From Rugosibacter aromaticivorans (GTDB taxonomy: Bacteria > Pseudomonadota > Gammaproteobacteria > Burkholderiales > Rhodocyclaceae): 64,000 bases of DNA. The stretch covers positions 1-64,000 of the forward strand of contig NZ_CP010554.1 in assembly GCF_000934545.1 (NCBI RefSeq), read 5' to 3'. Position numbers and translations under genes: made by a program. The notes beneath the pieces were generated by a model that searched no databases, was not told the DNA's origin, and saw only the letters and a list, made by a program, of their open reading frames with translations. Below are positions 11,800 through 22,975 of the stretch, in pieces; the first letter of the stretch is position 1; each line of letters opens with the position of its first letter.

Positions 11800-12480
11800 A
11801 TGCGCCCGCTTTCTGCTCTGTTAATCACAACCACCTTATTGGTAACAATCGAGGCGGCAGCGCAGGCCCGCATTTTTTGTTGTGATGATGCCAGGGGTCG
11901 CAAAGTGTGCGCGGATTTTGTTCCGCCTGAGTGTGCAAATCGCGCTTATGAAGAACGTGACGGTCAAGGCAGAATAGCCAAAAAATATAATGCACCGCTC
12001 ACCGCCGAACAGCAGGTTCGACGCACGGCGGAGCTGGCCAAAGTAGACGCAGAAAAACGCAAAGCGCTGGAAGAGCAACGGCATTCGGCTGCGTTGCTAG
12101 CGAACTATGCAAACGAAAATGAAATTGATTCTGCACGAGACCGTGCGTTAGCGGCGATCGAAAAGAACCTTCAGCAGTCTCGGTCCAAGCTGGATGAGGC
12201 AAATAAAGCGAAGAAAAAGCTGGAGGGCGAAAAAGCTTTCTACAAGAACAAACCCTTGCCAGCACAGACCAGAACCTTGATTCGTGATAACGAGAGTGAG
12301 CTACGTGCGCAGCAAGCGGCGGTAGATGCGCAGACGAAAGAGATGGAAGATGTTCGCGCACGCTTTGCTGCAGAAAAGCAGCAGTACCTCGCACTAACCG
12401 GCAAGAAGCCGGAAGCGGCAGCTACCGGCAAGCCAGCGGTGGTGCCCAGTAGGGTCAATGAGTCGGCAACAAAAAAGTAA
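11800..12480 (+). CDS. Exported coiled-coil protein of unknown function
   Basis: A 226-residue protein with a signal peptide (MRPLSALLITTTLLVTIEAAAQA) followed by a short cysteine-containing segment (FCCDDARGRKVCADFVPPEC) and a long charged helical region (about residues 65-210) likely to form a coiled coil. The ATG at 11800 follows an AGGAG site by 7 bases, which decides it over an upstream in-frame ATG at 11779. It sits directly behind pyrE on the same strand. The cysteine segment recalls DUF4124-type exported proteins, but I do not assign a family. Confidence 0.75.
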   Translation: MRPLSALLITTTLLVTIEAAAQARIFCCDDARGRKVCADFVPPECANRAYEERDGQGRIAKKYNAPLTAEQQVRRTAELAKVDAEKRKALEEQRHSAALLANYANENEIDSARDRALAAIEKNLQQSRSKLDEANKAKKKLEGEKAFYKNKPLPAQTRTLIRDNESELRAQQAAVDAQTKEMEDVRARFAAEKQQYLALTGKKPEAAATGKPAVVPSRVNESATKK

Positions 12481-12505
12481 TTACCGAGCAGTAAGTGAGT
12501 GGTAA

Positions 12506-13978
12506 TTAAGCCCCAAGTTTTTTGCGCAGCAGGTCGTTGACCTGCTGCGGATCAGCTTTACCTTTGGTTGCTTTCATCGCTTGGCCGACTAAGGCATTGA
12601 AGGCTTTTTCTTTGCCAGCGCGGAACTCTTCAACGGATTTTGCATTGGTGGCAAGCACTTCATCAATCACCGATTCGATGGCACTGCTATCGGTGACTTG
12701 CGTTAAGCCACGCGCTGCGATGACGGCGTCAGCATCCTTTCCATCACCTACCCACAAGGCATCGAATACTTCGCGCGCCATCTTGTTTGAGATGGTATTG
12801 TCGGCAATGCGGCAAATGATGCCAGCAAGCAAAGTCGGCGCTAGCGGGACGGCGGTTATTTCCAGTCCATCCTTGTTCAGGTGCGCCGCCACCTCGCCCA
12901 TCACCCAGTTGGCGCAGAGCTTGGCGTTTTCGTGCCCGGCGGCGTTGAGTGTTTCCATGAAATAGGCTGCCATATCACGCGATGCTGTTAACGTTGCAGC
13001 GTCATAGGTAGAAAGGCCATAGTCTGATTCAAAACGCGCTTTCATCGCTTCCGGCAATTCCGGCAAAGACGCCCCAACTTCAGCAATCCAGGCCGGCGTA
13101 ATTTCCAGCGGCAGCAAGTCGGGATCAGGAAAATAACGGTAATCGTGCGCGTCTTCTTTGCTGCGCATGGCGCGCGTCTCGCCCGTGTCCGAGTCGAACA
13201 ACACGGTGGCTTGTTGAATGGCACGGCCTTCTTCGATTTCATTGATCTGCCATTGCACTTCGAAATCGATCGCCTGCTGCATGAAGCGGAAGGAGTTGAG
13301 GTTCTTGATCTCGCGTCGTGTGCCAAATTCTTTTTGCCCGAGCGGACGGACCGAGACATTGGCATCGCAGCGGAACGAACCTTCCTGCATGTTGCCATCG
13401 CAAATACCGATCCACTGCACCAGCGTGTGCAAGGCTTTGGCATAAGCGACCGCCTCGGCAGAGGAACGCATGTCGGGTTCAGAAACAATTTCCAGCAGTG
13501 GCGTGCCGGCGCGATTCAAATCAATGCCGGTCTTGCCATGAAAATCCTCATGCAGCGATTTGCCCGCGTCTTCTTCCAGATGGGCACGCGTGAGGTTAAC
13601 GAACTTCTCGTTTGCCGTCTCGCCAGCGCCGACCTTTATCAGCAACCCGCCCCCAGAGACGACCGGAGTTTCAAACTGGCTGATCTGATAGCCCTTGGGC
13701 AGATCGGGATAGAAATAATTCTTGCGGGCGAAAATGGAGCGCGGCGCAATTTTTCCGCCAATGGCAAGACCAAACTTGATAGCGCAGACAACGGCTTCAC
13801 GGTTTAGCACCGGCAAAACGCCAGGTAAGGCGATATCCACTGCACTGGCCTGCGCGTTGGGTGGCGCGCCAAACGCGACGCTGCTGCCGGAAAAAATTTT
13901 CGACTGCGTTTTTAGCTGGGTGTGGGTTTCCAGGCCGATAACGACTTCCCACTTGGGTGTATTCATGGTTGCACTCAT
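12506..13978 (-). CDS. gatB: Asp-tRNA(Asn)/Glu-tRNA(Gln) amidotransferase subunit B
   Basis: GatB activates the misacylated tRNA and channels ammonia from GatA. Recognisable parts are [20 protein letters not shown] at the start, [36 protein letters not shown], and the YqeY-like tail ending KVDPQQ-like/NDLLRKKLG. At 490 residues it is slightly long. An extra loop [11 protein letters not shown], just before TRAHLEED, is encoded by a copy of the dispersed 24-bp repeat (13614-13637). The start overlaps the gatA stop as ATGA. Confidence 0.96.
   Translation of the reverse strand: MSATMNTPKWEVVIGLETHTQLKTQSKIFSGSSVAFGAPPNAQASAVDIALPGVLPVLNREAVVCAIKFGLAIGGKIAPRSIFARKNYFYPDLPKGYQISQFETPVVSGGGLLIKVGAGETANEKFVNLTRAHLEEDAGKSLHEDFHGKTGIDLNRAGTPLLEIVSEPDMRSSAEAVAYAKALHTLVQWIGICDGNMQEGSFRCDANVSVRPLGQKEFGTRREIKNLNSFRFMQQAIDFEVQWQINEIEEGRAIQQATVLFDSDTGETRAMRSKEDAHDYRYFPDPDLLPLEITPAWIAEVGASLPELPEAMKARFESDYGLSTYDAATLTASRDMAAYFMETLNAAGHENAKLCANWVMGEVAAHLNKDGLEITAVPLAPTLLAGIICRIADNTISNKMAREVFDALWVGDGKDADAVIAARGLTQVTDSSAIESVIDEVLATNAKSVEEFRAGKEKAFNALVGQAMKATKGKADPQQVNDLLRKKLGA
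13614..13637 (+). repeat. Dispersed 24-bp repeat, in gatB
   Basis: 21 of 24 matches to the perfect copy at 21638-21661. Inside gatB (antisense), read as KVGAGETA in a variable loop. Confidence 0.75.
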
Positions 13979-15468
13979 GCCATACCCTCCGGCATCCGCA
14001 TGTGCCAGTCAGTGACTTGCTGATACTGATGGGCGACATTGAGCATTCTGGCCTCGTCAAACCAGCGGCCGATAATTTGCAGGCCGACCGGCATCGGATT
14101 TGGCAACTGAGCGTTGCCAAACCCGCACGGCAGCGACATGCCCGGCAACCCGGCGAGATTGGTCGAGATGGTGTAAATATCGGAGAGATACATTTGCACC
14201 GGATCGGCATTCTTCGCGCCGAAGGCGAAAGCAACCGAGGGTGATGTTGGGCCCATGATGACATCGCACTGCGTGAATGCCTCGGTAAAGTCGGCGGCGA
14301 TGAGACGGCGGATCTTTTGCGCTTTGAGGTAATAAGCATCGTAATAGCCATGCGACAGCACATAGGTGCCGATCAGGATGCGGCGTTTCACTTCGGCACC
14401 GAAACCCTGCGCCCGCGTTTTTGAATACATATCGGCCAGATCGCCGTAGTCTGGTGCGCGATAGCCGTAACGTACGCCGTCGAAGCGGGAGAGATTCGAG
14501 CTGGCCTCGGCGGGGGCGATCACGTAATAAGCCGGTACGGACAATTCCGAATGGGGCAGGCTGACTTCAACTGTCGTTGCGCCAAGTTTGCGGTATTCAG
14601 CCAGTGCCGCTTCGACCGCTGCACGCACATCGGTATCCATGCCATCGCCAAAAAACTCTTTTGGCAAGCCAATTTTCAGACCGGTCAGCGGTTGATTCAG
14701 ATGGCGGCTGTAATCCTCAGCGGGGCGTTCCAGCGACGTTGAGTCGCGGGTGTCGAACCCGGCCATTGCGGTCAGCATCAGCGCGCAGTCTTCGGCGCTC
14801 TTGGCCATTGGTCCGGCTTGATCGAGGCTGGAAGCAAAAGCGATCATGCCATAGCGCGAAACCACACCATAGGTGGGTTTGAGGCCGGTCAGGCCGCACA
14901 AGGCCGCCGGCTGTCGAATCGAGCCACCGGTGTCGGTACCCGTGGCCGCTGGCGCCAGCCGCGCTGCAATGGCAGCAGCCGAACCGCCCGATGAGCCGCC
15001 CGGCACGCGGGAGACATCCCACGGGTTTTTTACCGGGCCGAAAAAAGATGTTTCGTTCGACGAGCCCATGGCGAACTCGTCCATGTTGAGCTTGCCCAGC
15101 GTGACCATGCCAGCAGCGGCAAAGCGCTCGACCACATGCGCGTCATAGGGCGAGACGAAATTGGCCAGCATCTTCGAGCCGCAGGTGGTGCGCCAGCCCT
15201 GCGTGCAAAAAATGTCTTTGTGCGCCAGCGGAATGCCGTTCAAGGGTGTATCGGACAACGATGCCGCCGTGTCACCAGCGCCGACTTTTCGTATCTCATC
15301 TGCGCACCGTGCCTGGGCCAGCGTCTTGTCACGGTCGGTGGTGATAAACGCATTCAGCGTCGGGTTCAGGCGCTCCATGCGGTCAAGAAAAAGCGTGGCG
15401 AGTTCAACCGCAGAAATCTTCCTCTGCGCCAGTGCGGCAGATAATTCTTTCAGGCTGGCGTTGATCAT
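13975..15468 (-). CDS. gatA: Asp-tRNA(Asn)/Glu-tRNA(Gln) amidotransferase subunit A
   Basis: Amidase-signature subunit that releases ammonia from glutamine. The Lys-Ser-Ser triad is in place: Lys in [12 protein letters not shown], Ser in [11 protein letters not shown] and the nucleophile region [26 protein letters not shown]. At 497 residues it is a little longer than usual. Before [11 protein letters not shown] it carries [14 protein letters not shown], which is written by a 23-of-24 copy of the dispersed repeat (15266-15289). Overlaps gatC and gatB by 4 bases on each side. Confidence 0.96.
   Translation of the reverse strand: MINASLKELSAALAQRKISAVELATLFLDRMERLNPTLNAFITTDRDKTLAQARCADEIRKVGAGDTAASLSDTPLNGIPLAHKDIFCTQGWRTTCGSKMLANFVSPYDAHVVERFAAAGMVTLGKLNMDEFAMGSSNETSFFGPVKNPWDVSRVPGGSSGGSAAAIAARLAPAATGTDTGGSIRQPAALCGLTGLKPTYGVVSRYGMIAFASSLDQAGPMAKSAEDCALMLTAMAGFDTRDSTSLERPAEDYSRHLNQPLTGLKIGLPKEFFGDGMDTDVRAAVEAALAEYRKLGATTVEVSLPHSELSVPAYYVIAPAEASSNLSRFDGVRYGYRAPDYGDLADMYSKTRAQGFGAEVKRRILIGTYVLSHGYYDAYYLKAQKIRRLIAADFTEAFTQCDVIMGPTSPSVAFAFGAKNADPVQMYLSDIYTISTNLAGLPGMSLPCGFGNAQLPNPMPVGLQIIGRWFDEARMLNVAHQYQQVTDWHMRMPEGMA
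15266..15289 (+). repeat. Dispersed 24-bp repeat, in gatA
   Basis: 23 of 24 matches. Inside gatA (antisense), read as KVGAGDTA in a segment longer than in typical GatA. Confidence 0.82.
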
Positions 15469-15752
15469 TCGATCACTTTCGGAACCAGATAAAGACTGCC
15501 TTCAACTTCCGGCGCTACCGCTTGAAAATCAGCACGGCGATCTGTTTCGGTTACGAGATCGGGGCGCAGGCGTTGCACCACGCCGATGGCATGCGCCATC
15601 GGCTCGATGGCGGTGGTGTCAACGGCCTGCAAGCGCGCAATGAAGCCGAGAATACCGTTTAGCTGATCCTGCGTGGCGAGGGATTCGGCGGCAGAAAGTT
15701 CAATTCGGGCGAGCCGTGCGATACGACCGACACCTTCTTGATTCAATGACAT
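15465..15752 (-). CDS. gatC: Asp-tRNA(Asn)/Glu-tRNA(Gln) amidotransferase subunit C
   Basis: The 95-residue GatC stabilises the GatAB complex. Typical features are the N-terminal [17 protein letters not shown] helix, the central [21 protein letters not shown] and the C-terminal [34 protein letters not shown]. It is the first gene of gatCAB and diverges from mreB across a 146-bp spacer that must carry both promoters. Confidence 0.95.
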   Translation of the reverse strand: MSLNQEGVGRIARLARIELSAAESLATQDQLNGILGFIARLQAVDTTAIEPMAHAIGVVQRLRPDLVTETDRRADFQAVAPEVEGSLYLVPKVIE

Positions 15753-15832
15753 AATGGCGATAGTTAAGATTTAAATTTAAGAATTGAGCGAGGCGACCCA
15801 GTTAAGCCTGGCACCAAGATAAGGTATTATAA

Positions 15833-16942
<1,110 letters not shown>

Positions 16943-17023
16943 TTCGCTTTCCGTGTAGTTTGTTTTATGGTGTACCACTTATGGTGCACCCGACTATTTA
17001 TTTCCGGGAACACCACCTGCCTG

Positions 17024-17932
17024 ATGTCCGCGATTGGTCATGCTCCGCCACCCTTTTTTAACCGGGGCCCGGCACCACTTGTGCGGCTGTTTTTTTTCGT
17101 CTCGATATCCATCATTCTCTTGATCGCGGACTTGCGCTTTCACACCCTGGAATGGACGCGCCTGACCATGGCGACTATCGTCTGGCCGATTCAACGCGCG
17201 GCTTGGTTGCCAATTCAGGCAGCAGGCAATATCGGGCGTTACTTTATACGACAGTCCGCTCTTCAAACAGAAAATGAATATTTGCAACAGCAGCGCATGA
17301 AGGCAGCCAAACTGTTGCTGCGACAACGTCATCTGGAAGACGAAAATCAGCGCCTGCGTGCTTTGCTCGATATGCGAATGCGCCAGCCAGTGAATGGGCA
17401 GATTGCCGAGATTATTTACGCAGCGCGCGACCCATTTTCGCGTCATGTCATTATCGACAAAGGTTTGCAGCAAGGCATACAGGCGGGCCAAGTCGTCGTG
17501 GATGAGCGTGGTGTCATAGGCCAAGTGGTTCGCAGTTTCCCGCGCACAGCGGAAGTGTCATTGTTGACCGATAAGCAACAAGCCATCCCTGTACAGGTGC
17601 AGCGTAACGGCTTGCGATCGATACTTTCTGGCACAGGGAATGGTCGCTTGGAGCTCCGCTTTTTGGCCAGCGATGCAGATGTTCAGGTTGGCGATATTTT
17701 GGTGACTTCTGGTCTCGATGGAATTTATCTGGCAGGCTTGCCCGTGGCTAAAGTGATCAGGATTAACCACGACAATGCCTATGTTTTCGCCCGCATTTTC
17801 TGTGACCCAATCGCGGGAATTGAGCATCATGGGCTTGTGCTGGTACTTGAATCGCGCACACCGTTGGCATTGCCGCAGACCGAGGTGCCCGCACCTGAAA
17901 AATCAAAACTTGGAAGAAAGGAGAAGGAGTAA
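17024..17932 (+). CDS. mreC: Rod shape-determining protein MreC
   Basis: Bitopic elongasome protein. Starting at MSAIGHAPPPFFNRGP (17024) gives 302 residues, with a single membrane helix (LVRLFFFVSISIILLIADL), a coiled coil (residues ~75-115) and the C-terminal beta domain (GQVVVDERGVIGQVV, LRFLASDADVQVGDILVTSGLDGIY). The upstream in-frame ATG at 16967 would add 19 residues unlike the family, so it is not used. One-base overlap with mreD. Confidence 0.95.
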   Translation: MSAIGHAPPPFFNRGPAPLVRLFFFVSISIILLIADLRFHTLEWTRLTMATIVWPIQRAAWLPIQAAGNIGRYFIRQSALQTENEYLQQQRMKAAKLLLRQRHLEDENQRLRALLDMRMRQPVNGQIAEIIYAARDPFSRHVIIDKGLQQGIQAGQVVVDERGVIGQVVRSFPRTAEVSLLTDKQQAIPVQVQRNGLRSILSGTGNGRLELRFLASDADVQVGDILVTSGLDGIYLAGLPVAKVIRINHDNAYVFARIFCDPIAGIEHHGLVLVLESRTPLALPQTEVPAPEKSKLGRKEKE

Positions 17933-18453
17933 TGCAGCCAACACATTCCATGCGGCGAATTCTTTTGCCGGCCAAAAACTGGTTCATTGTGTCGACCTTA
18001 TGTGCGGCGTTGCTTCTTAACATGATTCCTTTCGGTTACTTTCCTGGTATTCCTGATTGGGTAGCCCTGGTGTTAACTTTTTGGTGTTTGCACCAGCCTT
18101 TGAAGGTTGGCATGGGTGCCGGGTTTATTCTTGGGCTGTTTATGGATGTTGTCGATGCTAGTGTCATGGGGCAGCATGCGTTGGCATATGTGTTTCTCGC
18201 CTTCGCTGCCGCCGGGTTATCGCGGCGCGTGCTATGGTTTCCGTTGGCGCAGCAGGCACTGCATGTTCTGTTGCTACTCCTGGGTGAGCAGCTCATCATG
18301 CTATTCGCCCGTATGCTCGGTGGCGCTAACTTCCCTGGCTTTGGTTGGTTTTTTTCCAGCGTCATTGCCGCGCTTTTTTGGTACCCGCTGACTTACCTGC
18401 TGCTTGCGCCCCAGTTTCAGCCCCAAGAAAAAGATTTTGACCGGCCAATTTAA
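17932..18453 (+). CDS. mreD: Rod shape-determining protein MreD
   Basis: A 173-residue multipass inner-membrane protein with about five hydrophobic segments (for example FIVSTLCAALLLNMIPF, WVALVLTFWCLHQ, LLLLLLGEQLIMLFARML). Sequence is poorly conserved across the family, but HPL/KVGMGAGFILGLFMDVVDASVMGQHALAYVFLA is the recognisable MreD core. Position between mreC and mrdA confirms the call. Confidence 0.93.
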   Translation: MQPTHSMRRILLPAKNWFIVSTLCAALLLNMIPFGYFPGIPDWVALVLTFWCLHQPLKVGMGAGFILGLFMDVVDASVMGQHALAYVFLAFAAAGLSRRVLWFPLAQQALHVLLLLLGEQLIMLFARMLGGANFPGFGWFFSSVIAALFWYPLTYLLLAPQFQPQEKDFDRPI

Positions 18454-18459
18454 CCTGCG

Positions 18460-20352
18460 ATGGAAATCACTCAAGATGACAATGCGCTGGATCAATTCCA
18501 TTCGCGCCTGGCCGTAGCTGGCGGCTTTGTTTTGCTCGGGTTCGTCTTGCTTTTGCTACGCTTTGTTTGGTTGCAAATTGTTCAATATGGGTATTACCAG
18601 ACGCGCGCAGAAGACAATCGTATTTCTCTGGTACCCATTACACCTAGTCGTGGCCTGATCGTTGATCGGAATAATCTGCAACTGGCAAATAACTACTCGG
18701 CTTACACGCTGGAAATTACACCCGCTCAGATTGATAACCTCGAACGTGCTATTGATAATCTGGCCACCGTGATCGATATTCAGCCCAAAGACCGCAAGCG
18801 CTTTAAAAAATTGCTGGAAGAGAGCAAGGGTTTCGAATCGCTGCCTATTCGTTCGCGGTTGACGGATGAAGAGGTTGCAAAATTCATTGCCCGGCGCTAT
18901 CGGTTTCCCGGCATGGATGTCAAGGCGCGGTTATTTCGACACTATCCTAAGGGGGCCTTTGCCTCTAGTACCCTGGGCTACATCGGACGCATCACGGATC
19001 GTGATCTGGAAAAAATCGAAGAAGCTGATCAAGAAGCCAATTATCGTGGCACTGATCACTTTGGTAAAACCGGTCTGGAGCAGCATTACGAATTTGAGCT
19101 GCATGGCGTCACGGGTTTTGAGCAAGTCGAAGTGGATGCTGGCGGGCACGCGGTACGTACGCTGGCGCGTACAGCGCCTGTGCCTGGCAACAATGTGACG
19201 CTCACCCTGGATGCTGAATTGCAACGTATTGCAGAGCAGGCTTTTGGCGATAGAAAAGGTGCGTTGGTCGCCATAGAGCCCTCAACCGGCGGTATTCTGG
19301 CGCTGGTTTCCATGCCAAACTACGACCCGAATTTGTTTGTCGACGGTATTGATACACAAAGCTGGAAAGTGCTGAATGAGTCACCCGATAAACCCATGGT
19401 GAATCGGGCGCTCAATGGAGCGTATCCGCCGGGGTCAACCTTCAAACCTTTCATGGCACTGGCTGCGCTCACGTATGGCAAACGCACACCAGAACAAACA
19501 ATTTTCGACCCGGGCTATTACACGTTTGGCAACCATACTTTCCGCGATGATAAAAAGGGTGGCCACGGCACGGTAGATATGTATAGGTCCATCGTCGAAT
19601 CGTGCGATACCTATTACTACATGCTGGCCAATGACTTGGGCATAGATAATATTGCACGCTTCATGGCCGAGTTCGGGTTCGGTAGCCGCACAGGTATTGA
19701 TATCGAAGGAGAGTCGGAAGGTATTTTGCCCTCAACAGCCTGGAAGAAAAAACGCTTCAAAAACCCCGAACAAAAGAAATGGTATGCCGGTGAAACCATC
19801 TCCATCGGCATCGGTCAAGGCTACAACGCCTATACACCGATCCAGCTTGCGCAGGCGGTCGCGACGCTGGCCAACAATGGCATTATGTTTCGCCCGCATT
19901 TGGTCAAATTTATTACCGATAGCCGCACCGGCGCGCGCAAATTGATCGAACCGCAGCCATTGAAGAAAATCGACTTGAACCCTGAGCATATTGACGTCAT
20001 CAAGCAGGCTATGGTCGGTGTCAACAAAGAAGGCACTGGCGCGCGCGCGTTTGCGGGTGCGGAATATGCGTCCGCAGGCAAGACCGGCACGGCCCAGGTT
20101 TTTTCGCTTAAAGGTGCAGATTACAAACATCATGCAATCAAGCAGATACTGCGCGACCATGCCTTGTTCATTGCCTTTGCGCCGGTAGATTCGCCTAAAA
20201 TTGCGTTGGCTGTTCTCGTCGAAAATGGTGGCTTTGGCGCCCAGGCTGCCGCGCCAATTGCGCGTCAGATATTTGATTACTACCTTCTGGGCAAACGGCC
20301 ACAAGCACCTGCGCCTGTGGATGAAGCCGCGGTCGAAAGAGACGACGAATGA
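18460..20352 (+). CDS. mrdA: Penicillin-binding protein 2 (peptidoglycan transpeptidase)
   Basis: Elongation-specific transpeptidase. One N-terminal membrane helix (residues ~20-45), a pedestal domain, then the transpeptidase with the nucleophile Ser326 in PPGSTFKPF, a SxN-type motif (SCDTYYYM) and KTGT in SAGKTGTAQVF near residue 540. At 630 residues it has the normal length. It is coupled to rodA by a 4-base overlap and acts with it as the glycan polymerase-crosslinker pair. Confidence 0.96.
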   Translation: MEITQDDNALDQFHSRLAVAGGFVLLGFVLLLLRFVWLQIVQYGYYQTRAEDNRISLVPITPSRGLIVDRNNLQLANNYSAYTLEITPAQIDNLERAIDNLATVIDIQPKDRKRFKKLLEESKGFESLPIRSRLTDEEVAKFIARRYRFPGMDVKARLFRHYPKGAFASSTLGYIGRITDRDLEKIEEADQEANYRGTDHFGKTGLEQHYEFELHGVTGFEQVEVDAGGHAVRTLARTAPVPGNNVTLTLDAELQRIAEQAFGDRKGALVAIEPSTGGILALVSMPNYDPNLFVDGIDTQSWKVLNESPDKPMVNRALNGAYPPGSTFKPFMALAALTYGKRTPEQTIFDPGYYTFGNHTFRDDKKGGHGTVDMYRSIVESCDTYYYMLANDLGIDNIARFMAEFGFGSRTGIDIEGESEGILPSTAWKKKRFKNPEQKKWYAGETISIGIGQGYNAYTPIQLAQAVATLANNGIMFRPHLVKFITDSRTGARKLIEPQPLKKIDLNPEHIDVIKQAMVGVNKEGTGARAFAGAEYASAGKTGTAQVFSLKGADYKHHAIKQILRDHALFIAFAPVDSPKIALAVLVENGGFGAQAAAPIARQIFDYYLLGKRPQAPAPVDEAAVERDDE

Positions 20353-21455
20353 AGCAAGTCTTTCATCTTAAGGTACGTGCCTGGTGGCAGCGATTGATCG
20401 CTCCGCTGGATTGGCCGCTGCTGGGCATCTGTGGATTGCTTTTATTACTCGCGGTGGGCGTCATGGGGAGCGCCTCACCTGAACGCATCGGCTCGCAATT
20501 GACGAATATGACACTGGCATTGGTCATCATGCGCTTTGTGGCCGGATTACCTCCTCAACGACTCGCCAGTGTGGCTGTGCCGGTTTACCTAATTGGCATT
20601 GGCTTGTTGATCGCAGTCGCCTTGTTCGGCGACATCTCCAAAGGCGCACGGCGTTGGCTGAATTTAGGGTTTATGCGTGTGCAGCCTTCCGAAATTATGA
20701 AAATTGCCATGCCGCTGTTGCTCGCCTGGTTTTTTCATCAGCGCACAACGCGTCTGCGGTTGTTTGACTTCTTTATCGCTGCTCTGCTGTTGTTGGTGCC
20801 TGTCGGATTGATCATGCGTCAACCGGATTTGGGCACGGCAGTGCTGGTTTTAGCTGCCGGCTTTTATGTGATTTTCTTTGCCGGGCTGTCATGGAAAATC
20901 CTTGCCGGTATGGCGCTCACCGCGCTGGCCGCAGCACCCGTGGCCTGGAGCTTTTTACACGACTATCAACGCAATCGCATCTTGACGCTGCTAGATCCGG
21001 AAAAAGATCCGCTCGGCAAAGGTTTTCACATTATTCAATCCACCATCGCAATCGGCTCAGGGGGAATTTTTGGCAAGGGCTGGCGAGAAGGCACGCAAGC
21101 GCAACTTGAATTCATACCCGAACACCATACCGATTTTATCTTTGCTGTGTTCGCTGAAGAATTTGGCTTGCTGGGCAACGTAGTACTCCTGACCCTGTAT
21201 GGCTTTTTGATTGGTCGCGGGTTCATGATCGCGGCCCAAGCCACATCACTCTTTGGCCGTCTGCTAGCTGGGTCGATCACGATGATTTTTTTCACCTATG
21301 CCTTTGTCAATATCGGCATGGTCTCCGGTCTTTTGCCGGTGGTCGGTGTACCGCTACCGCTGGTGAGTTACGGTGGCACCTCGTTGGTGACGCTGTTTAT
21401 CGGTATCGGCATATTGATGTCGATTCACAAAAACCGCATGTTGGTGCAGAAATGA
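20349..21455 (+). CDS. mrdB: Peptidoglycan glycosyltransferase RodA
   Basis: SEDS-family polymerase working with PBP2. Sequence shows about ten membrane helices and the SEDS signatures LGFMRVQPSEIMKIAMPLLLAW, RQPDLGTAVLVLAAG, FIPEHHTDFIFAVFAEEFGLLG and the C-terminal GLLPVVGVPLPLVSYGGTSL. 368 residues is typical. It overlaps both mrdA and rlpA by 4 bases. Confidence 0.96.
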   Translation: MKQVFHLKVRAWWQRLIAPLDWPLLGICGLLLLLAVGVMGSASPERIGSQLTNMTLALVIMRFVAGLPPQRLASVAVPVYLIGIGLLIAVALFGDISKGARRWLNLGFMRVQPSEIMKIAMPLLLAWFFHQRTTRLRLFDFFIAALLLLVPVGLIMRQPDLGTAVLVLAAGFYVIFFAGLSWKILAGMALTALAAAPVAWSFLHDYQRNRILTLLDPEKDPLGKGFHIIQSTIAIGSGGIFGKGWREGTQAQLEFIPEHHTDFIFAVFAEEFGLLGNVVLLTLYGFLIGRGFMIAAQATSLFGRLLAGSITMIFFTYAFVNIGMVSGLLPVVGVPLPLVSYGGTSLVTLFIGIGILMSIHKNRMLVQK

Positions 21456-22507
21456 ACACCCGCCCCGCCCACCCCCACCTCGGATGGCGCCTCCGGCGCA
21501 TGCCATCCAGGCTTGGGGAGCGGCGGCGCCCGGACTGCGCTGCTTCTGCGCTAATCGTTCTGCTTTCGCTGCTTCTCGCCGCCTGTGGTTCGCAACCACC
21601 TAGACTGGTGATTGATCACAGCGCAAGCCCCGCTCCCGCCGTATCACCAGCGCCGACTTTTAGGCCCGCAAGTCCGAAGGCACCCAGTGTTGTGACCAAG
21701 CAGGGGGGCGGCTATTACAAAGATGACGGCCCGGGAGATAACCCGCCTGAAAATATTGACGCTATCCCAGATGCCATACCGCGCGATGAACCTTTGCACC
21801 GCTTTGCCAACAAAGCATATTCGGTACTGGGAAAAGACTATGTGCCGCTTAACCAACGCACCGCTTACAAAGAAACCGGCATTGCCAGCTGGTATGGTCG
21901 TAAATTTCACGGTCAGAAAACCTCTAGCGGCGAACCTTACGATATGTACGGCATGACTGCCGCGCATCCCACGCTGCCAATTCCTTCGTATGTTCGAGTG
22001 ACTAATCAGCGCAATGGAAAATCGGTGATTCTGCGCGTCAATGATCGCGGCCCGTTTCATGCTGATCGCGTGATTGATCTTTCCTGGACGGCGGCGTACA
22101 AACTGGGGTACCTGGAGCAAGGCAGCACCCAAGTCGAACTGGAAAGCATTCTGCCGAAACAGGCAACGGCGATCGCTATTTCAACGGTACCGAGGGGCGA
22201 ACCGGTTACGCAACCGATAATCCGTAGCGCATCGTTGAACACCGCAGCCGCACCGCTGCCTGAAATGCATCGTACCCAGGGGTATTTCATCCAGATTGGC
22301 GCGTTTGGTAATCGTGATAATGCCGAAGCTCTACGGGCCCACATGGCGCGGGAGTTAGGCGCACTCGGTGACAAGCTGGTGATCGATACCGCGGGCGGTT
22401 TGTTCCGTGTTCAACTGGGTCCATGGGCAGATGCCGCCGCTGCCCAACAAGCAGGGAGTCAGGTGCGCGAAAGCTTTGGGATGAACGCTATCGCCGTGCA
22501 ACGGTAA
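21452..22507 (+). CDS. rlpA: RlpA family septal-ring lipoprotein with SPOR domain
   Basis: Lytic transglycosylase / septal lipoprotein. The lipobox LLLAAC gives the modified Cys at residue 45. The double-psi barrel (GIASWYGRKFHGQKTSSGEPYDMYGMTAAH...RVNDRGPF) is near residues 145-240, and the SPOR domain (GYFIQIGAFGNRDNAEAL...FRVQLGPW) is near 275-351. The N-terminus before the signal helix is unusually long and basic and is encoded by a palindromic stretch (21482-21508). The linker contains AVSPAPTF, written by a perfect copy of the dispersed repeat (21638-21661). Confidence 0.92.
   Translation: MNTRPAHPHLGWRLRRMPSRLGERRRPDCAASALIVLLSLLLAACGSQPPRLVIDHSASPAPAVSPAPTFRPASPKAPSVVTKQGGGYYKDDGPGDNPPENIDAIPDAIPRDEPLHRFANKAYSVLGKDYVPLNQRTAYKETGIASWYGRKFHGQKTSSGEPYDMYGMTAAHPTLPIPSYVRVTNQRNGKSVILRVNDRGPFHADRVIDLSWTAAYKLGYLEQGSTQVELESILPKQATAIAISTVPRGEPVTQPIIRSASLNTAAAPLPEMHRTQGYFIQIGAFGNRDNAEALRAHMARELGALGDKLVIDTAGGLFRVQLGPWADAAAAQQAGSQVRESFGMNAIAVQR
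21482..21508. repeat. Palindromic insert in the rlpA N-terminal codons
   Basis: GGATGGC at 21482-21488 is mirrored by GCCATCC at 21502-21508, with a nested GCC/GGC pair between them. It sits inside the unusually long stretch in front of the RlpA signal helix and keeps the frame. This looks like a small palindromic insertion rather than ancestral coding sequence. Confidence 0.5.
21638..21661 (+). repeat. Dispersed 24-bp repeat, in rlpA (reference copy)
   Basis: Reference copy with core CCAGCGCCGACTTTT. Inside rlpA, read as AVSPAPTF in the linker after the lipoprotein Cys. Confidence 0.85.
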
Positions 22508-22975
22508 CGAGGGGGCAAAATCCCCAAATCTAAAAATGTTGCTCTGCAACATATTGAAAAAGAGGGTGTTTTTTTTCGAAAATGCATAAAAACCCGGTGC
22601 AAGGTCTTGTCTTGAGGCGCCGGTGCGTGTTAACCTACGCCGGCCTGTTACCTGTCTTCTACAAGTGTGTGGCTTGAACATGTTTTTCTGTGGCATTTGC
22701 TATCGCTATTCGTCCTTATTAGTCATTTCATTATTAGTCATTTCATATATTAGTTGTCGCGATGCTCGGCCCGTGTCGAAAAAGTTGTAAAGGATGTAAA
22801 AAATATAAAACGAGAGGGAGTAGTTCGTCGCTTCTTGACCCTGCTGATATGAGAGCAGCTTGTTCAGTGCTCGCTGACCATCCGAATGAGTGCGGCCGTT
22901 GTTAAGTCCATTGCCTGTGAGCCGCCTGATTCGATTTTTTATTTGAATCATATTTATCAACCAAACAAACCGTCT
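22508..22975. other. Noncoding spacer between rlpA and the YCF48-like gene
   Basis: 468 bp with no convincing gene. It opens with a hairpin (ATGTTGC-TCT-GCAACAT, 22536-22552) followed by a T-run about 20 bp later, a plausible end for the mre-mrd-rlpA transcript. A 15-bp segment, TTATTAGTCATTTCA, is duplicated in tandem (22716-22730 and 22731-22745). The last ~200 bp are AT-rich and probably hold the promoter of the following cluster. In-frame codons upstream of 22976 are not conserved in the downstream protein. Confidence 0.5.
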
